The notes under the pieces are model-generated. The model saw only the letters and a program-made list of their open reading frames with translations. It ran no database searches and was not told where the DNA came from. A stretch of 64,000 nt of DNA. It comes from Microstegium vimineum (lineage: Eukaryota > Streptophyta > Magnoliopsida > Poales > Poaceae). The stretch covers positions 36,300,051 through 36,364,050 of the forward strand of contig CM039129.1 of NCBI GenBank assembly GCA_022036555.1, in the 5' to 3' direction. Both the position numbers and the translations under genes were made by a program. Numbering within the stretch: position 1 is the stretch's first letter; each line of letters begins with the position of its first letter. Positions 10,546 to 22,762 of the stretch are shown in pieces.

Positions 10546-11950
10546 CCATGGCCCTTATAGGACCGTGCTTGTACAGGAACACAAACACCCACCCCCACAA
10601 AGAAAAATAATGGGCAGTATGTCATGGTTTAGCTAAATTTGATTAATTATAGATTATAAAAAGTATAAATAATTATATATCAATAAAAATTATTAGATTA
10701 GTTACAAAATGTATTTTTATAGTAAATTAATTTAGATCCATAAATGTAAATACTATTTACTAGAAATTTATCAAATGTGAAGCAAGATAGTACTAGGAAG
10801 TCAAGAATACACCTTGATTTAATTAATTCCAGGCCATATGACATACCAGCAGTGACAGTGACAGTGATAGTACGTGCAGGTAGTAGTGCTAGCGTGGCGA
10901 CAAGTAAAGAAATTAAGAAAAAGCTTTGGCAAAGGAGAGAACATAATGAAAGCCTCGGCAAAAGTGAGCTAGCTAGCTAGCTTGGTGGTTGAAGTGCATG
11001 CAGCATCATCGGTTCCGACCATGCATATATTCTCTTCCGTATCAGTTTGTGATTTGTGAATGAGCTTATGAAACACGCGCTTCTGTAGAATAATAATGTT
11101 CTTTCGCTACTGACAGTTGCACTGTTGTAGAATTGTGTCTGTGTTATATATAGAAGCTACTAATTCAGATCGACATATATATATATATACACACATATAC
11201 TGATTAGGAGATCATGTACACCCACCGATGATCATAATATAAATCACTTTGATCAGTCTAGGAGCTTGTTGTAAGTTTAAACTGAATTTCAAAATTGAAA
11301 GATGGAGCTATTTTAAATGAGGACGACAGGTTTAAGAATAGGGCTTTGCTGCGGTACTCTCAAATGACTGTGAGCTATTCATTTATTTTTATCGGACGGT
11401 TGTGATAACCTATTACCTTCTAGGAGGTAATATGTCATATATATATATATATTTTTATTTTGTAAAGTAGAATAAATTAGGAAAGTTCTAGATGTAAAAA
11501 ATCTTTTTTAAATTTAATTAATGCATGCATGATCTGGCGCATGCATGATCTGGCGCATATGGTAAGTTTTTTTTAATTGATACACTTGAATTTGCATGAA
11601 TTTAATTTACATGTGTGTTAACGTGACACATACGTATTTGCATATGCAAAATACGTGTATGTGACACATACGTTAACACCAGATCATATGTATGCAAAAT
11701 ACAACGTTAGATTTGCAAAATACGTATGCCGCATATGGCTCAATTTGCATGATTAGGTGTATGTGATTTGCATGTGGTACCTAAGTATACGTGTTAGATT
11801 AGTGGACTGGTGGGTAAAGTACATGTAATATATTACACTTACATTGCATCAAAAATATATTACATTTACAACTTTTTAAAATCCGGTAAAAAATACACTT
11901 GATTATACATTTTATATGGATTAGCCAACAATACAACGTATTTTAGTTTC
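10546..11950. repeat. Flank copy F1, repeated at 42421-43883
   Basis: From CATGGCCCTTATA to the base before the LTR this 1.4-kb AT-rich segment is nearly identical to 42421-43883, with only scattered single-base changes and a TA-tract expansion in the second copy. It contains short TA runs (11177, 11440), a 15-bp tandem duplication GCATGCATGATCTGG (near 11522-11553), and a hairpin-forming sequence at 11615-11679 centred on TTGCATATGCAA with GTGTTAACG and CGTTAACAC arms. No gene is seen. Both copies are followed directly by an LTR of element A. Confidence 0.92.
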
Positions 11951-13171
11951 TGTCGATGTTATGAACCTAGGGGGTCAAGACCATTGGCTAGTAAATTTGT
12001 ATATTGCGTGCTCCCTCTCCCAGACGTGATGCAAGAAGAACACAAGATTTATCCTGGTTCGGGCAAAAAATGCCCTACATCCAGCGGGGGAGGATGGAAT
12101 GTATTATCTCGCACCGAAGTGCTCGTACATGGGGTACAAACAGGTTTACACGGGGGTGCTCAAGATGAGCTGAGGCCTAGGACTAGCAAGGCTATCCTAG
12201 GTGGTCGGTTGATTGCTTGAGATGTTGATCAAGCAATCGGGGGTGTGGTGTATGCGGGTCAGAGCTGATGTCCGAATGTCTCAGCCCCTCCCCTCTCAGG
12301 TCTATCCCGGCGTCCCCTTTTATAGATCAAGGGGAGGTACGAGAGTACAGAGTCCTAAACTGTAGAGGCATGGGAGACGTGTCCGCGGCGCCATGTTTGT
12401 GATGGGACGTCGATCGCTGTAGCGGCGTGGTCTTCCCGTCCTTCCGGTGTTCAGGGTATGGTGATGGCAGACTGGACGTTGCCGAACGTCATGGCGCGGT
12501 ACGATTGGCCTCCTGTTGACGGGTGCAGGCTCCATAGTTGAAGCGGGATGGAGCGGATAGGACGGGTCCCATGCCGGAGTGGTTGGAGACGATGGTCGAG
12601 CCCCCTGGTCGAGGGGGGGGGGGGAATCGAGGCCAGCGTGACCCTGTCGTATCCCTGAAGACACTGTCGAGGGCCGTCCTGTTCATGGCTCGAGGGGGTG
12701 CCTCTGGATTCCGTACCTGCGACGTGGTTACAGCGGCCGCACGGTTAACGGAGGTCCAAGACATGGGCGGTGAGTTGATGGATTTGACTGCGGTAGTGGC
12801 GCCCATGGCGTTAGGCGGGGGCAGGTAGGCGCATCGGATCCCCTTTAACCCATACCGGGAACAGGTGAGCTGACCGAGCCTCCTACGCGCGGGTCGTTCG
12901 TTCGACCCCTGTCCGCCAGTCGAGGCGGAGGTGTCGTTCGTTCGACCCCTGTCCGTCAGTTGAGGTAGAGACGGAGGGGGATCCCTCCTACCGTTTTTCC
13001 AGTATTGGGCCGGCCCATGACTGGTCGTGTTGCCGGTGAGGGATGCCTTTGCGTGATGGGCCCTTTCTCCATCGACTTGAACGGCTGATCGGATCCTGCC
13101 TTAAAAATGGTTGCTATGTTAAGCATTATATTACCACACGTTTAGGGTACCCCTTACCTTTGTACCCGACA
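11951..13171 (-). repeat. Element A 3' LTR (LTR1), complete, 1221 bp
   Basis: The LTR starts on minus with TGTCGGGTACAAAGG and ends CATAACATCGACA, giving the TGTCG/CGACA termini. Minus-strand TATAAAA (12318-12324) is the probable LTR promoter. A short tandem repeat with GGGTCGTTCGTTCGACCCC occurs as two units near 12890-12975. The adjoining internal sequence, minus strand, is GAGGCTCGGGGGCTAC (13172-13187), a plausible polypurine tract. The 5-bp host flank on the left is GTTTC. Confidence 0.92.
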
Positions 13172-14032
13172 GTAGCCCCCGAGCCTCTATGCGGATAAGA
13201 AGAATCCATATAGGGGCTTTTGCCGATGATCTGCAGGGTTAGTAAAAGGTCTGATTCTCCGTGGGGTGCGCGCGAGCACACCCCGCGGGGTTAGCCCCCG
13301 AGGCCCCAGAGGAGTGATTAAGAACTCCTCTGGGAGCTTTGACGTGTGTCCTATCGAGGGGAGTTAGGATTACCTGGAGTCATAGCACCCTATCGAGCGG
13401 TCGATTATGTTCGCTAGGCTACGAGAGTTTCACTTCCTTGGAAAGGGGGTGCTCGAGGGCGGCTATCGAAACCCTTCCGAGGGCCAGCCTTTGCTCCCTC
13501 GAGCGTTAAACTGGAGTCATAGTGCCCTATCGAGGGGTAAACTCTGTCTGCCAGACTACGAGTGTTTTCGACCCTCTTTCGTCGAGGGGTGCTGTGCGTA
13601 GTCTAGCCCTCGAGCCTCGTGTGGCTGGGCTTTCACTACCTCCTAGCGTCCTTCCCACGGATCTTTGCGCTCGGATTGTGGGGCGAAGAGCATCATGCTA
13701 TCCTCGTTAGGACGAGCCCCGAAGTCCTCTGTGAGCCTTCGTAAGGACGAACCTCGAAGTCCTCTGCGAGCTGGTAACGGGCATAAATTCAAGTGAAATC
13801 CAAGTGAGAACTCGTGCCCCCTTCGACGGGGGTCGATAGAAGCCCTGAGGCATTCTCATTCAAGCAACACCGCGTGGATTACCTAGGTGCCAACTCTGTT
13901 CGATGAGAGTCGGTGGCCTGATGCCTCACGTCAAAAGGATCCTTGGGTATTCCGTGGTTATGCCTTGGATATGTCCCGGGGGGCCTCGAGAGTTCGTTCT
14001 CGAGCTAGGGGCTCGCGCCGGCCCCTCCTGGG

Positions 14033-14820
14033 TCATCCCTGACTCGCGTACTCGAGGGCGGCTGTGAACCTCGTTCGTGGGGCCAACCTTCGCCCCCTCG
14101 AGATTTGGGGGTGGACCGGAGTCCGTAACCCTGGGTCCTCCCTGACCTCAGGTACTCGAGGGCAGCTGTCGAACCCTGTGCAAGGGCCAGCCTTCGCTCC
14201 CTTGAGATTTTGACCGACGGGTCGACGTCCGTTGCTTTCCTCCGAAGATAACGCCCACTGTTGCACGTTGTCCTGTGGAATATAAGGGGGTGGTAGGTTG
14301 GTATATTAAATGTGGGGACATACCTGTCTTTTTGTTGGGTCCGCCAGTGGGGCTCGCGCCGGCCCCCCTGGATTATTCCCGACTCGAGTACTCGAGGGTG
14401 GCTGTGAACCCCGTTCGAGGGCCAGCCTTCGCTCCCTCGAGATTTGGGGGTGGACCGGAGTCCATAACCCTAGGTCATCTTTAACCTCAGGTACTTGAGG
14501 GCGGCTGTCGAACCCTGTTCGAGGGCCAGCCTTCGTTCCCTCGAGATTTGGGGTGGACCGGAGTCCATAACGCTGGGTCATCTCTGACCTCAGGTACTTG
14601 AGGGCGGCTGTCGAACCCTGTTCGAGGGCTAGCCTTCGTTCCCTCGAGATTTGGGGTGGACCAGAGTCCATAACCCTGGGTCATCTCTGACATCAGGTAC
14701 TCGAGGGAGGCTGTCGAACCCTGTTCGAGGGCCAGCTTTCGTTCCCTCGAGATTTTGACGGACGGGTCGACGTCCGTTGCTCACCTCCAAAGATAACGCC
14801 CACTGTTGCACGTTGTCCGC
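14033..14820. repeat. 103-bp tandem repeat block in element A
   Basis: Units begin near 14033, 14136, 14371, 14474, 14577 and 14680; the last three are exactly 103 bp apart. Each has GTACTCGAGGGCGGCTGT, TTCGAGGGCCAGCCTTCG and CCCTCGAGATTTGGGG (or close variants). Two of them (14136 and 14680) continue into the same tail, GACGGGTCGACGTCCGTTGC and AAGATAACGCCCACTGTTGC, so a larger block was also duplicated. It lies between the extra gene and the 3' LTR, as a noncoding spacer. Confidence 0.9.
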
Positions 14821-15165
14821 TATAGGCACGCCTTTTTAGGAGATGTCCGTTCGACTGCGGCTGTAGCAGGCATAGGGTGCGGCGAGGCATGTGGCGTGGA
14901 ATACGAGGAGGCGGTAGGTGAGCACATTAAATGCAGAGACTTACTTGCCTTTTCGTCGGATCCGCCCGTTGGGCTTCCGGTTATAAATGCTGGGGGTGGG
15001 GGTCTGGCTTCCGCACGCTTGCCATTGCCTTTCTTGTCTTCTTCCTCTCGCCGTTGTCTTCGTCGCCCACCGAGCCGGATCTCTGCGTGCGCGAGAGTAG
15101 GGAGAGGAGAGATTGGAAACATACCTTCCACCCCCGCATCCGAGCGCATCCGCTTCCCTGCTCTC

Positions 15166-18100
15166 ATGGCCAGCTACAACTTGCGCGGCCCTGACGTCTG
15201 GCTTCCGTCGTCGGCGACCATGGCGCGCTTGGGAGACTTGGTTGAGAGCGGCCTTCTCCGACCCATCACCTCCGTGGACCGGACGGAGTGGATAGTGCCG
15301 CCGAGGGAGGACGCTGAGCCCAACCCGTCGGAGGGCTATGTGGTCAGCTTCGAAGTTTTCCATCAGGCGGGGCTGGGATCTCCCCCCAACCGTCTTCTGC
15401 GCGGGACCCTCCACCACTACGACGTGGAGCTCCAACACCTCTCCCCCAACGGCATTTGCCACGCGGCGGTATTCACTGCCGTGTGCGAAGGATACCTGGG
15501 GATGGAGCCACATTGAGAGCTGTGGCTCCATCTGTTTGAGGTGAGCCTGTTCACCGGTTCGGTCGGGAGCGGCAGCCGCAGGACGGTCAGGGCGGGGTGC
15601 TGCAGCATCTCCCTCAAGAGGATGGAGCGATGGATCCCGGCGAAGCTCACGTCGAGCCATTCCGGATGGCACTCCGGGTGGTTCTACTTGAGAAACGATG
15701 ACGGCCTGTTCCCCGCCTACACCGGCAGGACGATCAACTCGAGGCCCGACCACTGGAAGTACGACGTGGAGCAGAAGCGCCTCGACCACCTGCTCGGCGC
15801 GATCTCCCGTCTGAAGAAGGCGGGACTTACGGCGACCATCGTGGCGTCGGCGTTCCATCAGCAGAGAGTCGTACCGCTGATGGCTCGCCCACGACGCCTC
15901 GACGAGATGCACCCGGGGGCGGATCTCACGGGGTGTCGCCTCATGGAGGACGAGCTGCCCCTCGAGAGGGTGGTCCGCCGAGTACGAGCCTCCTTCGCTG
16001 GCGTGTTCGAGGAGGAGAACGTCGCCAGCGTCCCCATGATGCCTGGCTAGGGCCACATCCAGCTGGTATGGCCCCTTTCCCTGTTAATGCCCCCTTGTTC
16101 GTCTCCTTTTGTCCGCTTTCTGACTACGCCTCGCGTTCCTCAGGGGAACGTCGTTTACCAGAAGTCGCTACCGCCAGTGAAGGAGGAGCAGAACGACTCC
16201 TAGGCGAGGCGCTTGCAAGCCGAGCAGGACAAGAAGGCCAAGGACAAGGCCAAGAGGGATAAGGGCAAAAAGGCCCGAGAGAGGGAGGAGCGTGAACGAC
16301 GCCGGGAAGGCAGAGGCAGGCCAACCTCCCCGAGGAGGAGTCCCCCTCGGAGGAGGATTAGGATGAGGAGACGAGCAGTGACGAGGTTGTTGGTGGCATG
16401 GCATAGTGGTGTAGGGTTGTGACCATTGTTTTGGTCCTGACGGGTAATGTTCATCGTGCAGGAAGAGGAGCCGGAGGAGGAGGAGCAAGTCAAGCCGCGC
16501 GGAGGGCTCGAGGAAAACCGAGCGACGCCCGGGCGCCAAGGTGGGAAGGGGTCGACGTCGAGGTCAACCCTGACCGCCCGGGTTGAGCCAAGGAGCGAGC
16601 GTCCCACGGCCTCTCAGGGCGAGGGGGCGCGGCGAACGCGCGGTCGCTCGTCGCGGTCCCCGTCGGGGGGTGGGTCGAGCGCGCCGCCGGTGCCCGCTTA
16701 GTCGAGCGCACGGGCGTCGAGCCCGTCGACCCAGGAGGAGACCGGGCGGCGGCGATGAAGACGCCGTCGGCCCCCGCCATGGTCACGGCGCCGGGAGCAG
16801 CCTCGACCCCTGGTGGGGGAAAAAGCGGCACCCGGGGCACCGGCTCGAAGCCCCTGAGAGGTTCGAGGTCCGCTGGCCGGACCCCCTGATCCCGGTGGGG
16901 TAAGTTCTCTTCCCTCTGGTCTTGCGCTCCCTTCCACTTGGGTTGCGACTTGCGCTAACAGTAGCGCATGCTTTTCTCTTTTCAGGGTGAAGCGCTCGGC
17001 GGAGGGCTCGACCCCTACCCCGGCCAAGAGGCTGAAGGCGGAGGCCGCGACCAAGATGACCGTCGTGGCCAGCCCTGCCGCCCCGTCCCCTTCGACCCTC
17101 ACCCCAGAGGCGGCGTGGGAGGCCAAGGCATGGGAGGCGATGGGGTGAGGGCAGGCGTAGGCTGCCGCGGAGCAAACTCGAGCGGAGGAAGAGGCGGGTC
17201 GACCCATCGCCTCGGCAGGGTCCGCCGGAGTGGCGGTTGAGGCTGTGCTCACCGCTCCGTCGGAGGGGGGCGCGCCAGCAGCCTCAGAAGGCGTGGAGCC
17301 GGTGTCGACAACGGTCGTGGCTGAGGGGGTCGAGCCCCCAGCCGTCGTAGAGGTGGAGGTGGTCGACTTGACCTCCGCCGGTGAGGGAGAGACGCTGGAG
17401 CGCCCGGCGCCGAGGCGGTGGCCCGAGAACCTCGCGTCGTGGGAGGCGCGTCAGCAGAGCGAGCGCGAGGGGGAGGCGCAGCAAAAGGAGGGAGTGATCA
17501 TTGCTGCGCCAGAGGTGCCGCCGTCGGTGGAGACCCACATCGAGGGGGCCTTAGCGTCGCCCGCGGCGCGGACGGTGACGTCAACAGAGCCGACGGAGGT
17601 GGTGGTGGTGACGACCCTTCGGCAGGAGCCAGAGGGGACTGTTGTGGCGCTGCAAGGAAGCGGCGCGGCGGACGTGACGATGTCTGAGGCGGCTGCTCGG
17701 CCTGTCGTCGAAGTCGGGTAGTCGTCTTCTCGAGGTGATTCGCCCTCTAACTTAGTCAGCGTGGAGGGAGGGTACCGCGGCGAGTTTGCGACATCGGGTG
17801 CTAACGTGTGTTTTCTTCACAACGCAGGGTTATTCTCACGGCGGGGACCTCTTCCGCCTGGAGGTGACGATCAGGAGGGGCCGGCGGTGGCCCGGCAAGA
17901 TGACTCCGAGGCCAGGAGTGCCCAGCTCGAGGGGGCGGCTCCCTTCCCCACTCTGGCGGAGCTGGTGATGTTTCACGGGGGTGGCCCCGAGATGCGCCTA
18001 GGCATCATGCGGGAGGTCAAGGAGAGGATCGACCGCCGCAGCAGGCTCTGGGGGCAGGAACCCCTCGAGCTGGCCGACCGCCAAGACCCAGTGTGCACCT

Positions 18101-19469
18101 TCTTCAAGCTGAGCTCGGGGAGTGGGAGCACCTGGAGGAGTTCCGGGCGTGGCTTGCCCATGTGGTACGCCTATCGGCGGAGGTTGCTTCCATGGACTTG
18201 TACCGGGGGATGGAAGTAAGCCTCATTCTCTTTTTGATCTTGCTTGGGTCACTTTGCTGTTCTTTTCTGATAACCTTCCTTTTTATCCCTGTCAGACGTT
18301 GAGGGCGAGGTTGTATGATAAGTCCCAATTCATCCTCCGGGCGCAGGAGCAGCTCCCCACCCTCCGCGCATCGCTGGAGAGGGCGGAGGTCGAGGCTGCC
18401 CAGGCGAGGGGCGAGGTGGCTACCGCGCGGGGGGAGGTCGAGGCTGCTCGGGAGGAGGCCTCTTCCTCGCGGTTGAGGGCTAAAGTCGCCCTCAAAGATG
18501 TCGCCGAGGCTGGGCAGGAATGGGACGCCGCCCGGGAAGCCCAACATAAGGCTGAGGAGGAGGCCGCCGCGCTGAGGGGGGAGCTGGCTCGGACAGCGGA
18601 GCGCGTCCGGGAGCTCGAGGTCAGCCTAGAGGAGGCGGGCGCCGACCGCGCCTCTCTCGAGGAGCAATTTCGGCAGCTCGAGTCGGATGTCGACGTCGTC
18701 TCTCGGGACCGCGACGCGCTGATCGTCGTGGAGCAGGAGGCCCGGGTCCGGATCTCCATCCTGGAGGAGGACGTGACCGCCAAGGCGAGGGCCCTCGAGG
18801 GCATCGGTAAGCTCATCGAGGAGCTCTGGGCTGAGAAGAGTGACCAAGCTGCAGATCTTGCCGACGCCCGCCGCCGACTCGAGGAGGTCGAGCAGGCCTA
18901 CGTCACCCTGGACACGCACGCCCGAGGTGAGCTTTCTAGCATCATTGCTGGGCTTTTTCGGCCTCTACCCTTCCCCTGTTTTTGGGTTTGACGAAGTTTC
19001 TTGTTTGCTTCGGCAGAACTCGAAGGGGACAAGGCCCGAGCCCACGAGGATCTGACCGGTCTCCAGAACCTCCTCGGGGCGGAGGCGGCCCTAAACGAAA
19101 GGCTCGAGGGCGCCATCTCCGCCCTCTGCGATGACATGGGGGTCGAGCCGGAGCCGATCGGTCGAAGGCGACGCGCGAGGAGACTCCCTCCTGCGCCGCT
19201 TCTACTCCATGACCTGAGCGGTGTCAGAGCAAGTCCGTGCTGCTCTGCACGTGGCCATGAAGCAGGCGCTCGCGGTCGTCCGCTCGGGCTACATCTACGA
19301 CCTCGACGTCGTCACTAGCGGCTTCGTCGTCGACCCGGAGCTGACTGATGAAGCCAACGTGGCGAGATGCCATGAGCTGATCGAGGCCGCAAAGGTGCCC
19401 GGAGGCGAGCTGGCGAAGCTCTTCAAGCCTGAAGTGCTCCCTTCGGCGAATGGAGATGGCGACGAGTAG
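15166..19469 (+). pseudogene. Extra gene of element A, antisense to pol: 'putative gypsy type transposon' (PF04195-like) coiled-coil protein
   Basis: Start MASYNLRGPDVWLPSSATMA at 15166. The first exon (15166-16065, 900 nt) holds the globular domain with EGYVVSFEVFHQAGLGSPPN and HLSPNGICHAAVFT, recalled as the family annotated as Transposase_28 / putative gypsy type transposon. A splice to 16144 is supported by GTATGG and CCTCAG. Then follow a Lys/Arg/Glu-rich stretch, a long acidic low-complexity region (17230-17721), a coiled coil of Arg/Glu/Ala repeats (about 18300-18930) and a C-terminal segment ending at 19469 (ELAKLFKPEVLPSANGDGDE). In-frame stops at 15514 (TGA where W is expected), 16048 and 16201, plus frameshifts, show decay. 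It runs opposite to gag-pol, as a transcription unit of its own. Its role in the element is unknown. Confidence 0.75.
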
Positions 19470-19613
19470 TCGAGGCCTGCGTGCCGAATCTGGACAAGAA
19501 GGTCCATGTAATAGATTAGTTTTTGTGATAATATGATGTCAAGCCCCTGGGGGCTTCTTAACTTTAATGCATTTTATTCGAGATAGATCTGGGTGTTTTT
19601 ATTTCTTGAGCTG

Positions 19614-20638
19614 TGTTGACATCGTTTTTCGGCACGTGTCAAATGAACTAAGACTTGTGTTGATCGGTGGCTATTTTCTATTGGCATCGGAAAGTTATCA
19701 GTCGAATTTGCCGATGAGAAAGAATGCTGCAGGAAAGATAAGTTTCTTGCCAATGGGGGGCTGGATGATTCTTGCCGATAAGGGTTAATTGGTGAAGTCA
19801 AGTCACCAGGACTGCAAAGTTGCCGATGCCGATTGCCGATGAGGAGATGTTGCCGATGCCGATTGCCGATGAGGAGATGATGCAGATGGGCAGAGTGATG
19901 TGGCGGTTGACGTCAGCAGAAGATTGCCGGTGGCTAAAGAAGGAAGTTGCGGATTGAAGGAGTCTGCCGATGGAAAGTTTTCATCGAAGAAAGACATAAG
20001 GAAACTGGTGATGTCATACCAGTATTGTTATGGAAGTTTGAGTCCGACTCTTGCACGAGTCATTTATTTTCCTTTAAAATAGGGGTGTCTGTTTAGGAAA
20101 ATAATATTGTTATTTGGGTCCGACTCCTGCGCGAGTCAGTTATTTCCTTTAAAGTAGGAGTTTTGTTTAGGAAAGGTACGAGTCGTGTCTCTGTACAACT
20201 CTCCATGCGTGAGTATAAATATGTGCCCAAGGGCTGCGTGTAAAGATATATCAATCTATCAAACAAATCAATTTACTCTTATTCTAATTTTACTGTAATT
20301 TATCCTTTTTGCATTAGTCTTAGTTTATCTACGAGTTCTTCAAGCTTCGACGGGCTGTATCACCTTGATCTCCGTCAAACCCTTGCAAGTTCCGCGTGGG
20401 AGTACCTCTGAGCTTTGACATCCGGGTGCAGCGCTGTTGTCTCGTTCAGCTCTGCTCTAGTTATCCTGATCAAGTCTGAGTCTTGGCATCCGGGCGTATC
20501 GCCGTTGCCCTGTTCAGATTTTGTTCTAGTTATCGTTCTTGTCGATTAACTGGTCAAATCGACTAGCACACGCTCGGATATCGAATTTTGGGTATAAGCC
20601 CGAGGTGTTCGCAGATCCTAACGCTTTTTGTGTCAACA
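19614..20638 (+). repeat. Element B 5' LTR, 1025 bp
   Basis: The LTR begins TGTTGACA and ends TGTCAACA, perfect 8-bp inverted termini. TATAAATA at 20214-20221 is the probable LTR promoter. Internal repeats include two TTGCCGATGCCGATTGCCGA blocks (19819-19877) and a duplicated segment of about 75 bp around GTCCGACTC, CGAGTCA and CTTTAAA near 20040-20180. Confidence 0.93.
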
Positions 20639-20644
20639 CCTCTT

Positions 20645-20662
20645 TTGGCACTCTCGGTGGGA
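20645..20662 (+). other. Primer-binding site of element B
   Basis: TTGGCACTCTCGGTGGGA follows the 5' LTR after a few bases, the normal place for tRNA-primed minus-strand DNA synthesis; it is a variant of the TTGGCGCCGTCTGTGGG class common in plant Gypsy elements. I do not assign the tRNA. Confidence 0.65.
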
Positions 20663-22762
20663 CCCGATTATACAAATTATACATCTATCATGGGTGATCA
20701 TACCGACATTAACCAAAGGAACGTCATTGAAGTCTCCGAGGCCGATCTAAAAGATGATCAGAGGCTGGCTATGGAGCGGGCTATGGAGGAGTACAAGCAA
20801 TTGTATCTGAAGTCCTTCAGCCTAAGCAGGAGCGGCGAAGCCATCCAGAAGCAAGATCTGCCGTTGCCACGACAGGTCACGTATGATGCCAATCCTGGTA
20901 AGTTACAAGAGATGGTTAATTCTGCTTTAAATCAAGCATTAATTAGCCACTCCAACGTGCTGTCCAATACTATCTACAATGATGTCATGCAATCATTCAA
21001 AGAAGGACATGCACCTCAATATGTTGGTCCAGCATATCACCAACCTGGATCGGCATCTACAAACCCATCGTTAGCCCCAATGGCGTCTTCCACTCCCGTG
21101 GACCCGTCTGCCGATGTGGCTACACCGCCAAGACCAAGTCTTGAAAGCGTCATCAAGCTTAGTGCAGATCCGGTGGCGTCGGCAATGTCAGGACCTGCTA
21201 TCCAAAGTCATCCAGCGCCTGCCAACTGGTGGGGTTACGGTATGCCTTCAAATCCATCCGCTGGTTCTAATCTGGTGCAGGGAGACAGTTCGGCTTGGAA
21301 GGGCACTGTGGCATCGGCGATGCAGTCGCAGCCGGTGATCCCTACGATACATTACTCCACGTCTTCTCCAATCGTACAAGTGCCATCGGAAGATTTCGAC
21401 ATGATGATTCCTAAAATACCTCTGATCCACCATCGGCAAGCTCTATGCCGATGCAACAGAACATAGCAGCTGGAAGTCAACCTATGCTGATGAATCCTCA
21501 AGCCGGAGTATTAGCACATCAAGGTGGCCAATTTATTGATCACTCCAAGGTGCAAGAGCAGCAGGCGCCAGTTGGCTATCAGCCATCGGTAAATCACATG
21601 CCGATGATTTATAATCCTAGATGGACTAATCAGCCGCCGGTTCAACAGCCTGGCGTATTAATGTATCAATATGAAAGTCCAGCAAACACTCAGAGTGGAC
21701 CATCGGTACAGCAACCGATGAATATGATGACTCAACCTAATCCACTAAGTGTGCAAAATTACCCATCAGTAAGTCAGCCGATGCATAACGTCCAGATGAC
21801 TGGTGCTGCGCCCATGCCAACTACTCCGAACCATCTTCTACTGATACCTGAAGGGGCGCATCAGCCGGCTCCACCAGTCAACAACCAGCCAATGAATCGG
21901 CAAGAGCAGGATGCATATTGGATCGATAAGATCGCCGAAGTGATGAAAGAACAATTCGACATTAAACCCAAGGTCAATACATATTCTTATCGGACCCCGT
22001 ATCCTCCAGCATATGATTTGATTCCTCTCCCAAATTGGTACAAGGTGCCGGATTTTACCAAGTTCTCTGGCCAAGACGACACGTCAACGATGGAGCACAT
22101 CAATCGCTTCATTATCCAGTGAGGAGAAGCTGCCAGCAGAGAGGAACTGAAGGTGAGATTGTTCTCATCATCATTGTCTGGATCAGCCTTCACAAGGTTC
22201 ATATCATTACCTCCAAACTCTGTGATTACTTGGGTCGATCTAGAAAAACAATTTCACAAGTATTTCTTCGCGGGCGTACATGAAAAGAAGCTTACCAATT
22301 TGGTCAAGTTGAGGCAACGCAATGACGAATCAGTAAAGAACTTTGTTCAGAGGCTGCAAGACGTGAAGAACAAGTGTTACAGCCTGGTACTTGATGATCG
22401 GCAACTAGCAGATTTGGCTTTCCAAGGACTACTGCCGCATATCAAAGATAAGTACGCGTCGCAAGAATTTGAAAGTTTAAGTCATCTGGTGCAAAGGATT
22501 GCCGATCAAGATATCAAAACCTTTGAACCCAGGAAGACTTGGAATAAGAAGGTGACCTTCATCGGGCAAGAAGAGGATTCTGGGTCAGATGATGAGCTAA
22601 GCATCAGCACGGCCGAATGGGTGAAGGATAAGAAATCTGTGTCTTGTTCATTTGGCCAGAAAGAAGCTGAAAGGTTCACCTTTGACATCACCAAGGCCGA
22701 TAGGATGTTTGACTTGTTACATCAAGAAGGGCGAATCAAGTTGGCGCCGAACCAAGTAATTC

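Noticed and set aside
10698..10980. Small open frames on both strands, also at 42573-42855
   Set aside because: They are identical because the flank is duplicated; both strands are open and there is no homology.
12320..12828. Overlapping open frames on both strands (96-114 codons), repeated near 44252-44778
   Set aside because: They lie in the LTR of element A, recur in its copies with frame changes, and have no family signal.
14033..14820. CRISPR-like regular spacing of repeats
   Set aside because: Units are 103-bp tandem copies without unique spacers, in a plant retrotransposon.
20588..20690. Gag start upstream of 20690
   Set aside because: That part of the frame covers the LTR end and the primer-binding site; the first ATG after them is at 20690.
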